Below, piece after piece: positions 6,182-7,937 of a stretch of DNA of 7,937 nt. Each line of letters begins with the position of its first letter. Position 1 is the stretch's first letter. Both the position numbers and the translations under genes were made by a program. The stretch lies in contig CAAGGY010000028.1 in NCBI GenBank assembly GCA_900769525.1, positions 1 to 7,937 of the forward strand, written 5' to 3'. Under the pieces are notes generated by a model. It worked only from the letters and a program-made list of their open reading frames with translations. It was not told where the DNA came from and made no database searches. The DNA is from an uncultured Alistipes sp. GTDB lineage: Bacteria > Bacteroidota > Bacteroidia > Bacteroidales > Rikenellaceae.

Positions 6182-7351
6182 ATGTCGATACTCAGTTATG
6201 TGGCCCTAAGTGCGATATTTTGTCTCGCCCCAGCAGGTGTAATATGGCTTTGTCGCCGCTTTCCGCTGCTCGATAATATTGGTCCGATAATGATTCTCTA
6301 CGCCCTGGGAATGGTCATCGGCAACCTCCCACTCGACATCCCCGGTATGGCTACGGTGCAGGAGATAGCCACGAGTGCTACCATCCCTTTGGCAATCCCT
6401 ATGATGCTATTTAGCTGCCGCTTCACACGCCACGACGCCAGCACGCAGCTCAAAGTCGTTGTGAGTGGCTTTCTGTCGGTGGCTCTTGCTGTTGTGGCTG
6501 GCTACCTACTCTGTGGCAAGCACCTCGCCGAGGGCGACAAGATTGGCGGCATTATGTCGGGAATGTACACGGGTGGTATGCTCAACGCTGCAGCCCTGCA
6601 GGCGATATTCAAGGTCGAGGAGCAGCGCTACATCGTGATGTGCTCGTACGATATCATCATCTCGTTCCTCTATCTTATCTTCCTTGTCGCTGTGGGCTAC
6701 AAGATTTTCAGACGCCTCTATGGCGAGCGTGGCACTAAGGTGCTCACTGATAGCGAGAAGGAGGAGCTCGACCGCCAGCTTGCCGAGGCTAAGCGCAACC
6801 CCTATGCAGGCCTCTGGAGTCGTGATGGTATGAGGGAGCTTGGCAAGATTGTGGGTTTTACGGCTATTGTTGTTGGCCTCTCGGCCGCCTCTACCCTACC
6901 ATTTCCCGACGAGTGGTTTATGGTTATTTTCATCCTTGTGCTTAGCACGCTGGGCGTTGTTGCCTCATTTTTGAGGCCTGTGCAGCGCCTCGAGCGTAGC
7001 TTCGACATCGGAATGTACCTTATATATATATTTAGCATCGCTATGGCCTCGATGGCCGACTTCTCGGACCTTAAGCTCGCCGATGGTCTCAACCAGATTA
7101 TGTACCTCACCATTACGGTCTTTGGCTCGCTTACGCTTCACGCCCTCTTATGCCGCTTGATGCGTGTCGATGCCGACTCTATGACCGTGTCGTCGGTGTC
7201 GTTCATCAACTCGCCACCCTTCGTGCCTATGATGGTAGCTGTGCTTAAGAATAAGAGCACGCTTATCGTGGGCCTTGGCGCAGGCATCGTGGGCTACGCC
7301 CTGGGCAACCACTTTGGTGTTCTTATGGCCTCGTTGCTTGAGAGGTTGTAA
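6182..7351 (+). CDS. DUF819-family multi-pass membrane protein
   Basis: The 389-residue product is an integral inner-membrane protein with ten or more hydrophobic segments and one clear cytoplasmic-looking charged stretch in the middle (about 177-215, including SEKEELDRQLAEAKR). Features that recall the DUF819 (YjcL-like) family are TIPLAIPMMLF at residues 67-77, a glycine-rich helix SGMYTGGMLNAAAL at 126-139, and a C-terminal helix LIVGLGAGIVGYALGN at 361-376. No function is established for this family to my knowledge; the repeated helix pattern and helix-breaking glycines suggest a transporter. It is divergent from the sodium symporter operon, and both may respond to one regulator. The ATG at 6182 is the first in frame after the predicted promoter, with no Shine-Dalgarno sequence. 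The family name was recognised by eye and is likely but not certain; other transporter-like families are possible. Confidence 0.75.
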   Translation: MSILSYVALSAIFCLAPAGVIWLCRRFPLLDNIGPIMILYALGMVIGNLPLDIPGMATVQEIATSATIPLAIPMMLFSCRFTRHDASTQLKVVVSGFLSVALAVVAGYLLCGKHLAEGDKIGGIMSGMYTGGMLNAAALQAIFKVEEQRYIVMCSYDIIISFLYLIFLVAVGYKIFRRLYGERGTKVLTDSEKEELDRQLAEAKRNPYAGLWSRDGMRELGKIVGFTAIVVGLSAASTLPFPDEWFMVIFILVLSTLGVVASFLRPVQRLERSFDIGMYLIYIFSIAMASMADFSDLKLADGLNQIMYLTITVFGSLTLHALLCRLMRVDADSMTVSSVSFINSPPFVPMMVAVLKNKSTLIVGLGAGIVGYALGNHFGVLMASLLERL

Positions 7352-7354
7352 CGG

Positions 7355-7374
7355 CGATATTTTTATCGTTTTCG
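7355..7374 (+). terminator. Possible weak terminator after the DUF819 gene
   Basis: CGATA (7355-7359) and TATCG (7364-7368) form a 5-bp hairpin with a TTTT loop directly after the stop codon, followed by TTTTCGTTT. The stem is short and AT-rich, so termination may be incomplete. Confidence 0.3.
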
Positions 7375-7431
7375 TTTATGGTTTTGTGGTTTACATCTAC
7401 AAAATGCGGGTAAAAAAACTTCGGTATTCGC

Positions 7432-7462
7432 TTGCACGATTAAACATTTTTTCATACATTTG
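7432..7462 (+). promoter_or_regulatory. Bacteroidota-type promoter upstream of the lipoprotein gene
   Basis: TTG (7432-7434), a 20-bp spacer and TACATTTG (7455-7462) match the Bacteroidota primary sigma consensus exactly. Transcription should begin near 7468, about 295 nt before the lipoprotein ATG at 7763. A second isolated -7-like box, TAAATTTG at 7502-7509, lacks a -33 partner. Confidence 0.65.
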
Positions 7463-7467
7463 TGTTG

Positions 7468-7762
7468 TCATATCTATCTAAGTAATAGACATTATATATG
7501 ATAAATTTGCAGACATACGCCCTTAGTTCAACCCTCGCAATCCGCAAGGGGGGGGGATTTTTGCCTGTAAATCAATAAGTTATAATAATCAAAGTAGTAT
7601 TTTAGATTCGTCCTCGCAACGTCGCTGTTGCGGGGTTGTTTCGTTGTGCCCGTAGCTCAGAGCTGTTGGCACAACGCCTCTTGTTGTGCACCCGCACAAT
7701 AGTATGCTACCCCCTATCACAAATTTGAAACCTTATTATCATTTTAACTAACACTATTTTTT
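7468..7762 (+). promoter_or_regulatory. Long structured 5' leader of the lipoprotein gene
   Basis: No credible gene lies between 7352 and 7762; after the promoter this stretch is best read as an untranslated leader. Hairpins seen by eye are as follows. H1 is CCCTCGC/GCAAGGG (7532-7538/7544-7550, one C-A mismatch), followed by more G and then TTTTT at 7558-7562. H2 is CCTCGCAAC/GTTGCGGGG (7612-7620/7627-7635, one G-U pair), followed by TTGTTT. H3 is CGTTGTGCC/GGCACAACG (7642-7650/7668-7676) with an inner AGCT-CAG-AGCT. H4 is TTGTGC/GCACAA (7684-7689/7694-7699). H3 and H4 share interchangeable arms. The last 60 nt before the ATG are A/T-rich and little structured, which suits translation initiation in this phylum. 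It could be a cis-regulatory RNA, or could contain a separate small RNA. Confidence 0.5.
7548..7556 (+). repeat. Homopolymer run of nine G
   Basis: Nine consecutive G follow CCGCAA inside the leader, about 207 bp before the lipoprotein start. Such runs are prone to slippage during replication and also to sequencing length errors. Confidence 0.85.
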
Positions 7763-7937
7763 ATGAAAAAGATTTTAGCTTTATTGGCAGTGGTACTCGG
7801 CGTGGTATCTTGCCAGACAGAGCCTGAGGGTCTTAACGTAAACGTTGGCGGCGAGCAGGAAGTTGCCATTTGCGTTACTATCCCTGAGACTGAGACCCGT
7901 GCGGGTGGTTTGAACAGTGCCCTTGGCGTGTTCGACA
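7763..7937 (+). CDS. Surface lipoprotein, N-terminal 58 residues (partial), possibly fimbrillin-like
   Basis: The open frame runs from the ATG at 7763 to the window edge. It starts with a classic lipoprotein signal: MKK, a hydrophobic core (about residues 4-15) and the lipobox VVSC ending at Cys17, which would be lipidated after cleavage by signal peptidase II. The next residues, QTEPEG, are acidic and polar, which in Bacteroidota is compatible with export to the cell surface. Then come a predicted beta-strand (EVAICVTIP, about 34-42) and the sequence ETRAGG (residues 45-50). A TR-A segment shortly after the first strand is common in fimbrillin-type and related Bacteroidales surface lipoproteins, so a fimbrial or fimbrillin-like (possibly DUF6562) role is suggested. 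Too little is visible to assign a family. The start has no Shine-Dalgarno sequence but an A/T-rich lead-in. It sits behind an unusually long structured leader. Confidence 0.75.
   Translation, partial: MKKILALLAVVLGVVSCQTEPEGLNVNVGGEQEVAICVTIPETETRAGGLNSALGVFD

Noticed and set aside
7275..7481. Short plus-strand open frame (68 codons) overlapping the end of the DUF819 gene
   Set aside because: Most of its first half is another frame of the DUF819 gene, and its end runs through the promoter at 7432-7462; the product has no recognisable features.
7648..7700. tRNA-like stretch beginning GCCCGTAGCTCAG
   Set aside because: The opening resembles a tRNA acceptor and D-arm, but there is no anticodon arm in place, no T-arm GTTCGA-type sequence and no matching 3' acceptor strand.
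7432..7762. Invertible promoter segment as in Bacteroides phase variation
   Set aside because: No pair of long inverted repeats flanks the promoter at 7432-7462; the inverted repeats seen are short hairpins downstream of it, and no recombinase gene is in the window.
1..7937. CRISPR array, insertion sequence, prophage or defence genes
   Set aside because: No regularly spaced repeats, transposase or integrase motifs or flanking terminal repeats were seen.

Overview
The window reads as a chromosomal segment of a Bacteroidota bacterium, most likely order Bacteroidales. Three things point there. The respiratory genes are a cytochrome b558-type succinate dehydrogenase/fumarate reductase set in the order sdhC-sdhA. 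The gaps upstream of several genes carry the Bacteroidota promoter pattern TTG-N19/21-TAnnTTTG, and start codons lack clear Shine-Dalgarno sequences. The last gene begins as a typical Bacteroidales surface lipoprotein. The genus cannot be settled from this sequence.

Layout. (1) Positions 1-1271, minus strand: the 5' part of the flavoprotein subunit gene (cut by the window edge) and the complete membrane cytochrome b gene, expressed from a well-matching promoter at 1367-1396. The iron-sulfur subunit would be expected beyond the left edge. (2) Positions 1474-2010, plus strand: 5-formyltetrahydrofolate cyclo-ligase, ending at a strong hairpin terminator (2073-2102) that can serve both strands. 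(3) Positions 5957 down to 2131, minus strand: a tightly packed three-gene operon encoding a bile acid:sodium symporter-family transporter, a PlsC-type membrane acyltransferase and a POTRA-less Omp85/D15-type outer membrane beta-barrel, with gaps of 3 and 8 bp. (4) Positions 6182-7351, plus strand: a DUF819-family multi-pass membrane protein, divergent from the operon. The shared 224-bp control region holds a 12-bp direct repeat and a 14-bp near-palindrome next to the promoter elements. (5) Positions 7352-7762: a gene-free stretch with a strong promoter match at 7432-7462, then a leader of about 295 nt rich in hairpins and carrying a run of nine G. (6) Positions 7763-7937: the first 58 codons of a secreted lipoprotein, possibly fimbrillin-like, cut by the window edge.

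Most of the window is ordinary core metabolism and envelope biology, and I do not see a clearly new multi-gene system. The two places most worth a second look are the long leader ahead of the lipoprotein, where four short segments can pair in mutually exclusive ways like an attenuator, and the repeat-bearing divergent control region between the two transporter-like genes. The symporter-acyltransferase-barrel operon is a third point of interest, as an uncharacterised functional grouping.
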